Part shown: piece by piece, positions 26,260-39,169 of the stretch
How the letters are laid out: the number at the start of each line of letters is the position of its first letter
Position numbering within the stretch: position 1 is the stretch's first letter
Source: Carallia brachiata
Taxonomy: Eukaryota; Streptophyta; Magnoliopsida; Malpighiales; Rhizophoraceae
Assembly (NCBI GenBank): GCA_021464245.1
Contig: JADCRB010000013.1
Span: 8,964,895 to 9,028,894, forward strand
Direction: 5' to 3'
Length of the DNA stretch: 64,000 nucleotides
Made by a program: the position numbers and the translations under genes
Notes under the pieces: model-generated
The model's input: only the letters and a program-made list of their open reading frames with translations
What the model was told of the DNA's origin: nothing
The model's database searches: none

Positions 26260-26541
26260 CTATTTTCTATTCATCCCATTATGTGTTCTTGCACAACAAC
26301 ACAATGCAGCTCTTATGCTGCAGCAGCAAGGAGGTCTCGAACATTTTGGGCATCCAGGTTGCCAGCAACATCTACCACAGCTAGGTCTCCAACATTCGGA
26401 GCACTTGGGACGCCACGAACATTTTATGCACCTTGGTCTAAAACATTCTGGGCATTTAGGACGCCAGAGTCTGACTCTGCAGCACCTGCTACAAGAAAAT
26501 GCAGACGCGGCCTTAGACCTTGGTTTTGGACGGAGTTTCTC
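26260..26541 (-). pseudogene. Out-of-frame Cys-rich C-terminal tail of the ABHD17-like gene
   Basis: Immediately after the hydrolase stop codon (26542-26540), the +1-shifted minus-strand frame stays open for 93 codons to a TAG at 26262-26260. It encodes a repetitive Cys/Trp/Arg/Pro peptide: WRPKCPEC, FRPRC, WRPKCSEC, WRPSCGRCC, GCPKCSRPPCCC and so on, more than 20 Cys in all. A pattern this regular is not expected in random 3' UTR. It starts exactly where the hydrolase frame ends, so it is best read as the original tail separated by a single-base insertion (one A in the AAAAAG run near 26550, or the T of the TGA). Cys clusters of this kind would suit S-acylation or metal binding, which is inference. 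Confidence 0.6.
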
Positions 26542-29500
26542 AGCGAATCTTTTTGAGACGGATTTCAGTGGTCATGTTCTCCATCTCGTGAATGAACCTG
26601 CAAAGATGGCGGATGTAATCAGGGTATAGCTCCAAGTTACAATGCCCCCCTCCTTTAATCCATAAAGGCTCATATGGCTCCCTTGCCATTTTCCAAAGTC
26701 CATGGCCATGCAACCAGTTCACAACATCGTCCTCTGTACCCTGTAAAATATATCCGCATTTCAATATCTTCAAACAACGGGTGATTCTAACATGACGGAA
26801 TTAGACAAGTAGTTGAGTTATGCCAAGATGATCGTCAGCTAACTCTTATTGCAAAACACACGGAAATTCCACTTTGGTGCCTAGAAATTAGGTAATAAGA
26901 CAGTATTGGCTTCGACATAAGCACTGTTTGCATGCATGGCCCGTGGGATGAAGCGTACCAAAATGTGTTTGCCTGCAGCACATGCCCACACACACACAGA
27001 AAGAGGTTCTAGCACCTCTAGTTGTGGAATATAAACATGGTTCATGTACCAATGGCAAAGCCACAAGATACCAACAAACGATCATACGAGAGCTTCAACA
27101 ATTGCTCTTTCACATTTGATAGAAATACTTTCATTTCTCTCCAAGCACAATTCCTTGTACATGGTAGATTATACATGCACACATACAAAGGCCCTGGTAG
27201 GCCCCCATGTACCAGGATACCAACTCCACTGGATGGTTTAGTAGTAGCTAGTTTATGTTCATATTCGTTCACTCTTTCTGACAATATTCTCTAGTACATG
27301 ACAAGGAATTGATGCCAAAAATCTATGTATCCATGAAACCATATAAGAAACTTCCTGCTCAAACAACCTAAGTTCTTATGTAGAAACAATGAAACGGCAC
27401 AAAAGCAAATTCTTTTTGGTTCATTTGAAGCCTATTGCTTAATGAGACAACATCCTGACAGCACATTGGCAACATAAAAGACAGGACAAACGGAATTATG
27501 CATTAAATACCTGCCACTCATACAAAGATTTATAATAATAAGAAAAGAAGCCTCTGATCTCATAACATGACAAGTCACAGATAGTAAATAGGATAACTGC
27601 CAAATTAGAACCACTGTTCGAAATTAAGATAATTGTTTTCAAAACCGCAAAGAGAGAGGGATAGCAAATAATAAATAGACGTCCTAGCATCTACACAATG
27701 TAGTCAAATAGACATAATCAACCATTCTTTTCTCTTTTATTATAAAGTTTTCAAACCTGTTGCCAGCAATCTCTCGGTAGAAAAGTTGCTATTCAAAAAT
27801 TATGCACGTTTTGAGAGTTTGTATACAGTATATTCATAAACATGTTACATACTAGAGTGCCAAGGTAAGAATTGCATTTGTATTTGTAACTTACACCAAT
27901 AGCATCTGCCCTAGCACTAAATTTTTTTTTATTCATTGGAACTCTTGTAAAAACTGAAAGTGTTTCATTAGTAACCTTCTGATTAAACATCAGCACTCTT
28001 TGATTCACAATGTGCCACACTGCAGTCAAGTAACGAGACTATGACAAGTCCATTGACTTTCCACAATACCATTTTCTTAATATGTAGGTTTGGGTTCTTT
28101 TTTTACTGAATTTAACAAGAAGTGGATTCTGAAATCCCATCACAAACCCAGATGGCTCTGATGCAAAATGTCCTCCACCCTCTAGCATAACGTTTTTCAG
28201 TCATCTTCAATAAATGGCTAAGATAGGAATGACTATATCTTAATATTTTGTTCTAAATGCCCATGACTCAGATCTGCTATCCCTGGCCTCACCTTTTCTT
28301 CTTGCTTTGCATTCGTTAGGCCAACGCAGCAGTGATGTCAATTGCTCTTTTGAACAAGAAGACATTTGATATTCCACTGGTTCAAAGAACATACTTTTTT
28401 TTTAACTAGATTGGTTCCATCAACAAGCAAAATCCTATTATTTTTGTTCACCGTCTTGGACTTTTTATTTCACCAAGCAGCATTGTTCATGTGAATCTCA
28501 TGTATTGAGAAACACTTTTCCCTCACCCTTATCCACTCCCTCACACCCTCAATGAGAGGGAGAGGGCAGCTATGTGCCTTCCCATTCAATTTTCTCATTC
28601 CTCCCTCTCATTTTATTGGGCTGCATGCAACAGTCTTTTCAACTGCTTGGGGAATGAAACCCATATATTTCCTGGCCAGCAGATGCATTCTTGTATATAT
28701 ATATATTCTATCTTTCCTTGGCATTCTTATGTTAGTAACTTGGAGGCACATAAGCAATTGTCTAGCTCCAAGATGATCTGCTTGTTTCTGGGTTTGAGAA
28801 TCCAGGAGAGATAGTTGGAAATACTATTAGAGCAGTGTATTGCATGATAGTCTTGCACATGTTGAAAATGTGTATTCTAAATTTCATATATTATAACTGC
28901 TATAGAAACTATTTGGCTGGCAAGTTAACAGTCACAGTTGAAAGACTGCCACCATAAAAAAAAGTATGTCATAAATCAAAATGCCAACTGATACATCGCT
29001 AAAAGGCTAGGCTGCAAGCCATTCTAATAGTGCAATGCAAAGATGAAGTGGTCCTTACAAAGAAGATTGAAACACTTCATAATCTGTTTAAGCATCATCA
29101 CGGATGAAAAAGAGATACTTACATGTATCACTAGCACTGGACACTTCACCTTCCAAATTTTGTTTATGTTCTGTGAACAAGACATGAATAGCTTTGAAAA
29201 ATCAACCCTTACATCAAAATAGTTTGGGTGCAACAGGTTCTTACAGGTATACTTGAATACAGGAGTATAATAAAATGACTAATGATCAAGAAAAATTACT
29301 TACGTTGTATATGTCGAAGCAGAATGAGAACTTTACATGGCAGAGCACACGAAGACCTGAAAGAATGGCACTGTGCAAAACTACTCCTCTCAGCCTTGGC
29401 AATTTTGCTGCCAAGTGCAATGTTGGTCCACTGCCAACTGACTGTCCATATAAAATTAAGTCTTCCTGACTGACCCCATACTCTGTCTGAAGACATTCAT

Positions 29501-31604
29501 AAACTGCTTCAATATCAGCATACGTGTCAGTCTCGCTTGGCTGGACATTACAAACAGAAACAATAGTTAGTTACCATTAGCAGATATTAGAAGTCATACA
29601 TTTCCAAATGACTGCTGTTAAAATCGAATATCGCCCATGTATTACCTAACATTACCTTCCGCTCTGCCAAACAAACATAATATCCCAGGTGAACAGAACC
29701 CATGTATACTTCGCAATTAGTGACAATCCCACATTATTTCCAATAACTACCTGATATGTCTACATCGAGAAGATATGTCTCATAGCTTACTGCTGAAGTT
29801 TGCACACTACCCTTCCCATGTGACCTTCATTCCAGTTAGAATTCTCGAAACTACCATCTAATTATTACTGTTGGTAATGCTTCACACATTGTCTCTTTGA
29901 TCCTACGTCATATTCATGCTCCAGAGGACACAATTCAAACACCTTAACTATCGAATGATTGGTCCCAGCCTCTCCAACTTTCGACAATTCTTAAACATGA
30001 AACATCCGATAAGTAAAATGGTGTTCAACTTGGGAACTAAAAGCTTACCTTACCGGTAGATGCTCCGTAGCCAGAATAGTCATAACTGCAACACAATGTT
30101 CAGATGACAAAATCATAACAAGTAGGAAAATAGAAGAAAAACAGAATGGCAAGGCAAAATGTAAATCATGTATGGAAAAATGAAAATTGTAAATTCAGAT
30201 CCGTGTCATATGAAAAGCCTCCACGCCTCACCCCACAACCCCCGAAGACATTGCGCTTAGAATAGGCAATGTAATCTGGACAATAATCAAACCCACAGTT
30301 CAATGCAACATTGAGCATAGAATTCAAAGGCCTGGACAGAAATAGCTAATGAGTAAAATACACAGATTCTGCACGAACAAATTGGAGTTAGCCTGTGCTA
30401 ATCTCAACATTATTGTAGATTATTTCTAGTTCTAATAGACGCACTTAAAAGTAAAAAAATAAAAAATAAAAAATAAAAAACCGAGAGAGAGAGAGAGAAG
30501 GAAAAAGAAGTAGATGCGATTTTGATTCACAGAAAGGCCATTCACAAAATTTTTTTTTTTTTTTTTTTTTTACAGAAGGCTGCAACTGAAATGACAATAG
30601 CCAGCAGATCAAAGAAGCAATAAAGTTATAAGATACATTTCCCAGAGCCCAAAAGGCACTGTGCTGCATAAAAAAAGGGGAAAACTGATCATTATCACTA
30701 AAGCTATCCAAATGACAGATTCAGAAAGTGCCAATTTCTTTAGCTATTAATGAAAAATTCACTATGAAGAACAAGAAGAGGTTGAAGAAAGGCTGGTATC
30801 AGCAAGTTAGCTAATCAGCTTCCTTAATATTAGTAAAAGTGATCAACCAACTAAATAAACAAAATCAGGAACTCAATAGCTTATCAAAGTCCATAACCGA
30901 GGAAAATAAACTGGATTAGTCCACATTAATCACAGATCTAACCCAACGAAAACCAGACCCACAAGAGTTAAAAAAAAAAAAAAAAGAAAGACGGCAACAA
31001 CTTTAAAAAGCACCCATTACACACCAAACCCAAAAAATAAAAATAAAAATAAATAAAAGAAAAGCTACAAGCCCAATAGAGAAACAGAAGGGGACCAGGG
31101 GCTAGAAACTCCATCCATGTCAAAGAAAGGTCAAAAACTTGAAACCCACAAGGGAAAAACAAGCAAAACATAAGACCATCAAGTCCACAGCCCTCCTTTC
31201 GTTCAGGACAAAAACAGGGGAGGGAAGTTTGAACTTGTGAAGAAGAAAAGAGACAAAACAAACAAACAAAAGAACACTGACCCCATGAGATTAACCCCGA
31301 GATTAACCTTGAGCTGGACAAAGAGGTCATAGAGCTGGCCAAGGTCAGCGGCATTGCCATGAGAGTAAAGCACAGTGAGTCTTGCAAGTGGGTTTTTTAA
31401 ATAAAAAGCAACAATCTTGTTCCCTCTCTTGGTGTCAATCAAAAGCACATCCAAGGAATTATCATCAGCAAGAGGAAGTAGTGGCATGGAAGGAGATGGG
31501 CCCACCGCAAGCTTGCCATTTTCTGTCTTCTTGATCTGGTATGTGGGTGGAGATGGAGGAAAGAAGGCAAATTTTGCAGCTAATTGAGAAACCATGCACC
31601 CCAT
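26540..31604 (-). CDS. ABHD17-like alpha/beta-hydrolase (putative protein depalmitoylase)
   Basis: Serine hydrolase related to animal ABHD17, which removes palmitate from membrane proteins; the plant substrate is unknown. Exons 31282-31604, 30049-30085, 29304-29540, 29123-29170 and 26540-26740 join in phase to 281 residues. The N-terminus MGCMVSQLAAKFAFFPPSPP is the plant-family signature; Gly2 and Cys3 could be lipid-modified. The oxyanion-hole motif SHGNAAD is at 81-87, YDYSGYGASTGK at 109-120, the nucleophile elbow GQSVG at 152-156 (Ser154), the acid Asp219 in HGTEDD, and the base His248 in GGGHCNLE. Intron 4 is long (2382 bases). Introns have GT-AG ends; the first donor is GTCAGT. The frame stops early: related plant proteins are, as I recall, longer, and a Cys-rich tail continues in another frame just downstream (separate entry). 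As read the hydrolase core is complete. Confidence 0.9.
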
Positions 31605-32160
31605 TCACTCTCTCCCCACCAAAACTTTTGAAGATAAAACAATATATTCATTCATTTAAGTAAAAAAATAAACTTGGGTTCATTTTAAGAGAAGAGAGAG
31701 ATAGAGAGAGAGAGGCTTCGTAAGTTAGATTGTGATGTGAATGAAGAGTGAAGAAGAGAAAGGACAGTAGTAGTGAAGTGGCAGTAATGGTGGAAAGTGG
31801 TGGTGGGAAGGGGTTTTAGACAGTGTTTGTGTAGATATGTGTTGGATTCATCCGTCTTTGTTGTAAGTTTCAATGCGTTAAAAATGTTGCAGAGAGAGAG
31901 AGAGGGAGAGAGAGATTGCACGTGCTGAGGTTAGTGCAGACGGAGAAACAAGGTACAGGCGTGTTAGAGAGAGAAGGAGAGAGAGAGAGAGAGAGATTTT
32001 CTATGTGCTTCAACCTCTTTCGTATCATCAAACAATGTATCAACTATCCATATATGGGCGCAAACTTCTGTAAAACAAGTTGTATAATCCTCGTGGCCGG
32101 ACATGAAGAGGCTTATTGGACTCAGTTAAATTTAGTGGTGTTTAGATAGTAAATTTTTTT
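31605..32160 (-). promoter_or_regulatory. Upstream region of the ABHD17-like gene with GA-rich tracts
   Basis: Three GA/CT-rich tracts lie at about 31690-31712, 31891-31915 and 31970-31996, upstream of the ATG at 31604 on the minus strand. Purine-rich tracts of this sort are common in plant 5' UTRs and core promoters and can bind BBR/BPC GAGA factors (family knowledge). I do not see a convincing TATA box and cannot fix the transcription start. Confidence 0.4.
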
Positions 32161-33434
32161 TTTAAAGAAGAGAAGAAGAGGTTAAGACAAAGATGCTGGC
32201 AACTAACTCAACTTGGATGATCCGCATGCGTTATAATTAATATATTTATAATATATTTTTTCTTAAAAAATTGGATTAGCTTTGATAAATCTCCATTCCT
32301 TACCATAATTTAAATAAGCACACATAAGTAAATCCCAAGTTGCAACATGGTACGGGAAGTGTTAGCTCAGTTAATAAATTAATTTTTAGTAAATTTACCT
32401 ATCAATATACAGTTATTTGAAATTTAAAATAAAACACTTATTAAAAAAATTATAATATTCTAATATTCGAAATAATTACTTCACTTGGCTATTATTTTGT
32501 ATATCAAAAAAAATTGTTACATGGCAAGAGAGAATACTGAGGAGGAGGTGGTCCTCTTCAGTAGTAGTGATGACGTCAGTTGCCTAGATGGAGACTATTT
32601 TGCACACACACAAACATACGCAATCTCTCTGCTACACGACACTTCATTAATTTGGCCATTTCCCCTGTTTTTATGCACACTCCCTTGACTACTCCAATCC
32701 CACAAACTCGCTGCCCCCTCCACAGCACTTCCTTTTTTGCGTTATTATAAATGTGTAATTAAATGATCAGTGTAAGTGTGTAACGTAAATATACATTTAC
32801 AAAACGGTGTTAGTGAAGTTGAAATTTGAAAAGGGGTTGTTTTTTTTTTTTCCTTGTTTTCTGCCTTTTTGACAAATAGGGTTCCTCACTAATTGATGCA
32901 TGCCTTGTTTTCTAAGAAGTCATCAACACCTTCCTTTAAGAGTCTTAGTTTGAGACTCTAATTAAAGACATAATCATGCTAAAAGTGACTTTATTGCTCT
33001 TTTGGGGATTTTTGTTATCACAAGTGTTTTGGCTTAACTGGACCAAAACTATGTAAGATTGATTGAGGAATATTTTGTTGTGTGTGTGTGACTCAACAAG
33101 TACACAAATTGGGTCATTTTCTGCCCAACTTGAGATTTTTCTATTCAAAGCCAAGCCTGTTCTCAAGTTTTCAACACTACAATTCTTAGGGTGCTCTGAG
33201 TGATTGAAGACAAAGTACAAAATAACCCATGGCCTACTCTGTGAAAACTTCTGCAGGCAACATTGTCTTTTCCTGCTACTTAGCCCACTGAATGTGGTAG
33301 TTGGCTCACCATGCAAGAGTCCAACAATTAAGTTACTATGAACTACGAAGGCTCTAACAATTTCTGGTCAAAAAAAAATAAAAATGAAGGCTCTAACAAT
33401 TGATCATGCTCACATTCTCACTGGGATATATATT
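32161..33434. other. Gene-free spacer
   Basis: No supported gene. The minus-strand frame at 32945-33316 is open for 123 codons but has no motif and no splice context. Base composition is ordinary for the spacers here. Confidence 0.5.
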
Positions 33435-33905
33435 TATTTAGTTTTAAATTTTTAAATTTTTTTTATTTGAGTTTTAAACTTTTTGAGATTTCATTTCAAT
33501 TCTAAACATTTTGATTTTGCTCCAAATCAGTTATTCCGTTAGTCAAATCGTTAAAAATTACTGTTGACTAACGAAAATTTTTTTAAAAAGGTAAAATATA
33601 TTATTTAAATTTTTTTTGTTATTAAATGCTTGTATTTTACTCTCAAATAATAACATGTAAATTGAGATTTTGAGTTTTTTTATTTTTTATTTTTATTTTT
33701 ATTTTTTTAAGATTACATAACGTATTTCTGTTAACTGGTAAATTAAAATAGTATATTTTACCTTTTTAAAAAATTTTCGTTAGTCAACAGTAATTTTTAA
33801 CGGTTTGACTAACGGAAGGACTAATTTAGAGCAAAATTAAAAGGTTTAGAATTGAAATAAAATTTCAAAAAAGTATAGAATTTAAATGAAAAAAATTCCT
33901 AAAAG
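33435..33905. mobile_element. MITE-like element with terminal inverted repeats of about 170 bp
   Basis: The left arm around 33525-33600 contains CCGTTAGTCAAATCG, GTTAAAAATTACTGTTGACT and a TTAAAAAGGTAAAATAT end. The right arm around 33750-33825 carries the same words on the opposite strand, nearly identical over about 90 bases (CCGTTAGTCAAACCG and so on). Similarity then continues outwards with more mismatches to roughly 33435 and 33905. The central loop is about 150 AT-rich bases without coding capacity. Outer ends and target duplication are not certain. Confidence 0.7.
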
Positions 33906-34352
33906 TTTTGTCCATTTTCTTTGTCAATTTCCATATCCAGATTTCAATGCTAAGAAGAATTATTCCATCTTTTCAGAAGTACTTAGAATTGCCAATTGCA
34001 TCTGGTCAAATAACTTGCAACTGCAATTGGATTTATGTGGATAGTTTCTAGGTGGCTCTACTTCAAACTTAAAATTAATTTTTTTTTTTTTTATCTTGGA
34101 AGCTTGATCATAATCACATAAGAAGGGAGTAGGCAAAGAGTGAGTAAAATTCACTCTTATAAGGTCTACACTTCATTACTAGTAGAGCAAGTTTTACATC
34201 TCAAAAAATTAAAATTAAATACATGAACATCTGTAGCTAAATGTGTTCATACCACTACTCTTGTGATTTCAACTTTGCCTTGGTTACTTACCATTGTGTT
34301 TTTGGACTATTTCAATCAAACTTTTTAGTCATACATGATAAAATTTTAAATA
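33906..34352. other. Gene-free spacer
   Basis: AT-rich sequence between two MITE-like elements. Nothing coding is seen. Confidence 0.5.
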
Positions 34353-35045
34353 GGCAAAATTACCTAAAAGCTTAATTTTCTTTAAAAAAAAACACACAAG
34401 GATACTTTTCTATGCAAAGCTCGAATTAGCCTACATTAAAAAAAAAAAATGTTTCCCAAAAAATTCAAAGTCACTTACACTGCTAAACTACCTTCAATTA
34501 CTTCCTTTTGCTATTCATTTATGTTACAAACCAAACACACGCTGGAATTGGGGCCATTTTTATATAAAGAAGTTCAATTTCCATTGAAACAAATAATCTA
34601 ACTAATGAAATAAAGCGTCGATGGCATTAGGTTAATGAAAATCTAAAAAATATGAGCACTAATACTACAAAAGATGTCAATTTGTTAAATGTAGGACAAA
34701 TGATAACCTCTTTTATATAAAATCAAAGATAAAATTAGTATACCTCTTTTATATAAAATCAAAGATAAAATTAGTATACCTCTTTTATATAAAATCAAAG
34801 ATAAAATTAGTATAAATTTAGGGAAAATGAGAGTATTAACTTCATAACAATCTCAAGATTAAGATAACAATATGAAATTAGCTGAATAATGTTTCTTAAA
34901 AATTTTAAAGAAAAGTATATGATTTCCATGAAATGATAATGATTTTAGAAAATAATTTATAAATCTGTAGTTATTGGTCGTCAAAATGTAAAAGTGAAGT
35001 TAGTGGTCAATTGGCAAGGAAAAATGAACTTTTTGGTAATTCTCC
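34353..35045. mobile_element. Putative MITE-like element, 693 bp, short terminal inverted repeats
   Basis: The left end reads GGCAAAATTACCTAAAAGCT and the right end, on the other strand, reads GGAGAATTACCAAAAAGTTC. Similarity continues for about 30 bases with some mismatches. Flanking 8-9 bp (TTTTAAATA and TTTGATTAG) are only partly alike, so a target duplication is not established. The interior carries a 36-bp unit in three tandem copies (separate entry) and no coding frame. Confidence 0.45.
34706..34813. repeat. Three perfect tandem copies of a 36-bp unit
   Basis: Copies start at 34706, 34742 and 34778, each beginning ACCTCTTTTATATAAAATCA. The copies are identical to the base, so the expansion is recent or is being homogenised. 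It lies inside the putative element 34353-35045. Confidence 0.95.
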
Positions 35046-38000
35046 TTTGATTAGGACATTTAACAAATATATATATAATATAGAACATTAGGGGAAGATA
35101 ATTTTTTTTAGTAAATATTTTCAAAGAAAATTAATAGAAAATACATATAAAAATAAATTAAAATCTGATATGGTCTAATATTAATTTTCACCATTTGAAA
35201 TTTTGATGTCTGATAGAAGGAGGAAATTAAAAAATTAAAAAAAAACATAGATTTTTTTATACTAAATTATAATCACCTTATATGTTCTATAAACTTTTAC
35301 AAATAGGAGATTTTCGAATTTCACTGCCAAAGTTTGTAATTGAAATGATTATCACGATATTATATGAACTAAATTACCTAAGAGAATCTTTTTTTTTTTT
35401 TTGGTTGGTTCTCATCCACGAGAATAATGCCATATGATTTATCCAGTTTAATAATTCAGTCAATCTTAAAATCTGGGACCCCTACGTTAAACTAAAATTT
35501 GAGTTTTTATTTGGATAAAGCTTCAACGTCATAAAGCCTATAGTAAGGGTATCAACAAATCAGAAAATTTGGGTAATTGACTTCAATTAAATGAAAATTT
35601 CTGTTAACTAAACCGAACTAGTTAATTAAATTAATATAAACTTATTTTTTTGGTTCAAATATGATTTTTAATTTTATACTATGAGGTCTAACAAAACTGA
35701 ACATAACTTCAATTTATATATATTTAAGATTTTATTTAATAATACTAAAAAAATTATTTATGGAACTATGTATATCAAATAAATGAAACTAAATTGGTAT
35801 TATATTTTAAATGATTAAATTTTTTGTTTTATATATAATGATAATTATAAATCTTTTAAAACATATCAAAATTATATTTTTTTATTAAAATTCAAAATTT
35901 TAAATTTTGTAGCTAATGTATTTCTCAACAATATGCCAGTTTGATAAATTCAACCAAATTAAATTCGATTAATTGACTTCCAAATAACTCAAAAGTTGAT
36001 TCGAATTCAATTTTTAAATTGACAGAAACAAAACTTTTAGTTTAGTGTTGGAGCATGCTGAAATTGAGCGAGAACAAGAACAATAATGACTTGGACAAAA
36101 TTGTTTGAGTGGTTTGAGCAAAAAAAACAAAATTGTTTGAGTGGAGTTTTCCAATCTCAGATATAAAAGGGACCCACACACACTTATAAATCCTGCCAAA
36201 AATCTAAAATCAAAAAGGTGGCCCCCAAACTTCAAGCCTCACTTATAAAGTATGGATATACCTAAATATGAAAGTATTACGTATATTTGATATAGATATA
36301 CAGTAAATGCATTGTGGATATGACTAAAAATGTCCTTTAAAAAATTTTTTTTTGAAAAAATACGGACAAGCATGTTGAATGTGAGAAATAAAGTATCCGA
36401 CACACAATAAATAAATTTAAATATTTTTATAATTATTTTTAATAAATAAAAAAATTAAAAATTATAATTTAATATTTTCACTTATTAATAACTTTTGAGA
36501 TATTCAGATTTTAACTTATTTTTAATTTTAATAAAAAATTAAATTAATTACAAATCTTACATCTCTATTTTAATACTTTAAATAAATAATAAAGGATTTT
36601 AGTATATGTTTTTTGAATAAAAATTTTCTAAAACTTGCAGTAATTATATAAATATATTTTTAAATATTTTTAAGCGAATAAAATTTATAAAATTTTTATA
36701 TTATATATATATTTACTGTATTTATATTCTAATAATTTTAAAATTAGTGTATTATTGTGTTTATAAGGTATCGTGTACATATTATTGTGTCCATATGTGA
36801 GTGCGTGACTCTCACTTAACCCAATAGGAAAAGTTCGGGCCAACAACTTCACACCTGAAAATGAAAGCAGTAGTTGTTTGCTTCCCCATGCAGATTGCGG
36901 AGTGAGTCAACATCCGGGGTGGCGCGTGGGAGTCACACGCCAGTTGATGGCGGCTGTCCATTTTAGCTTCGCCAAGTGATTTAGAAGAGGAAGGGAGGGA
37001 CAGAGAATTAGAGTTCTAATTTTCCTTAAATTTTTCAGTTTCAACCACTCCAACGGGTGCTTCATTTTTTTTTTAACCACAAAAAACTATTTATAGATAT
37101 ATTAATTACAACACTTGGGAACCAAAACATTTGGATTAGAGTAATATCTTATTTAATTATTTCTAAAGATTGAACACACAATTCAATTACTAATGAATCT
37201 AAACAAATTTTTTTTATATCTGATTATAGTATTAGTAAATTTAAAATTTATTGTCATAATCCAAACATAAATTTTTATTTATTAGGACTTTATTTTGAGT
37301 TTTAATTGATATGGTTTGTTTATTAGACTTTGCCAGTTTGCCCTGCCATCATGGACTTTGAATGCAAAATTAGCGAACCCCACAACGTCGCCGACAGGCT
37401 TATCGCCACATTCCTTCGTAAATTTTGTGCATAAATTTATCAAATCAATCGAGTTCTTTTCGTCGTAAGTCCTTTTGGTGACAAAAATAAATAATTCAAT
37501 CAATTAGTCTATTCTAAACTAAAAACTTGGGCTATTCTGATGTATAAAAAATAATAATAATAATAACAAAAGTAAACACACATCGAACAAAAAGTTTTAA
37601 CAACTTGTTAATTTTAAAATAAGTAGCAAATATATGTATATATTGCATAGTTTTCTAAAATTGTCTCATAAATTTTTCCAATGCTCTCACTTTCAATCGA
37701 AATAGACTTTTTTTCACATATATACTTCCCTACTTGCCATCAAGAGTTTAGATATTAATTTTGAAAATTTTATGTTTAAATTACTAAAAAAAATGTGAGA
37801 TTTATGAAAACTGAAAAAGTTATATATCTTTGTTTAAGTTGGTGAAAAAAGCAAAGGATCAGAAATTTATTTAATCCTTCTTCAAACAAACCCATCAAAT
37901 GGCTACTAATTAATCCCATTGCAAGAAACGATGTTTCCCCTTCTATTCCACAACAGGGAGTGGTTTGTCCGAAAGTACTTGGAAACAGTCATGCACCGAA

Positions 38001-39169
38001 TCTCCGATCAAAAGCAGGGGCGGAGCTATGTAGTATTTGCCCCCACTAGAAAAAAAAATAAAAAAATAATATATATATATATGATTAAATTTTATATTGT
38101 TGTCTACATTAAAATATTATTTTTGTTCCAACTAAGTTTTTTCGGGCCTCCACAGACCTACAAAATAACTTTTTGTTTATATATGTGCAAACTTTACTCT
38201 CACTGGAGAATATTTCTAGATCCACCCCAAATCAAAAGCGTACCAAATAGCCAAATCAACAAAGAGAACGATTGATATGAACGCACAAATTTATGAATGT
38301 AATTAAGATATAAGAATGATTTTATATAATATATAAAATATTTTATTAAAAAATTTTTGTACAACAAAAGAGATAGGTCAACGATTTGATATATTATATG
38401 TTTTATATAATATAAAACTATCATTCGTCTATATGTGTTTAAAAAAATATTGTCCGTTTAGATTTTTCCATCAACCGAAAAAACCCTCACAAGTTTTTGG
38501 AGCAAGCTGCAGGCAGCAGCATTTATGGTCAGGTCCAACCAAGAGGCCACGTCACAGACCCTAACTGTGTGGGATGCGGGGCCCCAAATATTGATATCTT
38601 AAATTAAGGATTTAAAAAAAATTAAGGATTTTAAAAAACAAAGCTTAGATTACATGAGAATGTGAGCTGATTCGAAGCCCTCGTGCATGCACCAGTATAA
38701 TCAAATAATCTACAAAAGCACACTAACCAAGCTCTAAACCTTCAAATACATAAAACCAAGCCATGCCTTGGAATTTGGAACATCGAGTTTTATTATATTG
38801 ACACATATGATATATTTAATATGGGGGCCTGGGGCGTTGTCTTTCTTTTAAAGCCAAAACACTATCTTGTTGTAATCCATGGAAAACAACAAACACATAT
38901 AGATGAACAGTTGATGTTTGGTTAGGGTGTTGGCCAATAACAAATTGGACTGAATGCGATGGGGGAAAGTGCTGGTTATCTTCTTCATGCACATGAAACG
39001 AGCATCCAAAAGAACGAGGTGGAGATCAACTTGCAGTGAAATTGGTTAATTAAGAAAAAAAAAGGGAAGGATCTGAGGATATCTCTTAAAAAGGGTAATA
39101 ATATGGGGATAGAATGCATGGAATCTTAGTTGTCATAATTTTTTATTTATCACGACTCAAACTATTTGT
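35046..39169. other. Gene-poor region
   Basis: No gene I can support in 4.1 kb. The stretch 36880-36990 is locally GC-richer. A minus-strand frame at 37282-37503 reads as plausible protein (CGDKPVGDVVGFANFAFKVH) but matches nothing I know and has no partner exons. The remainder is AT-rich. The plastid acyltransferase gene expected here from Arabidopsis gene order is not recognisable in any frame I read. Confidence 0.5.

Noticed and set aside
30445..30711. 88-codon minus-strand frame in intron 1 of the hydrolase
   Set aside because: Homopolymer and GA-rich sequence within a well-supported intron.
30968..31387. 139-codon minus-strand frame overlapping hydrolase exon 1
   Set aside because: Shadow of exon 1 plus intron sequence in another frame.
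32945..33316. 123-codon minus-strand frame
   Set aside because: No motif, no splice partners, ordinary spacer composition.
37282..37503. 73-codon minus-strand frame with protein-like wording
   Set aside because: Suggestive but matches no family I know and has no neighbouring exons; too short to support as a gene.
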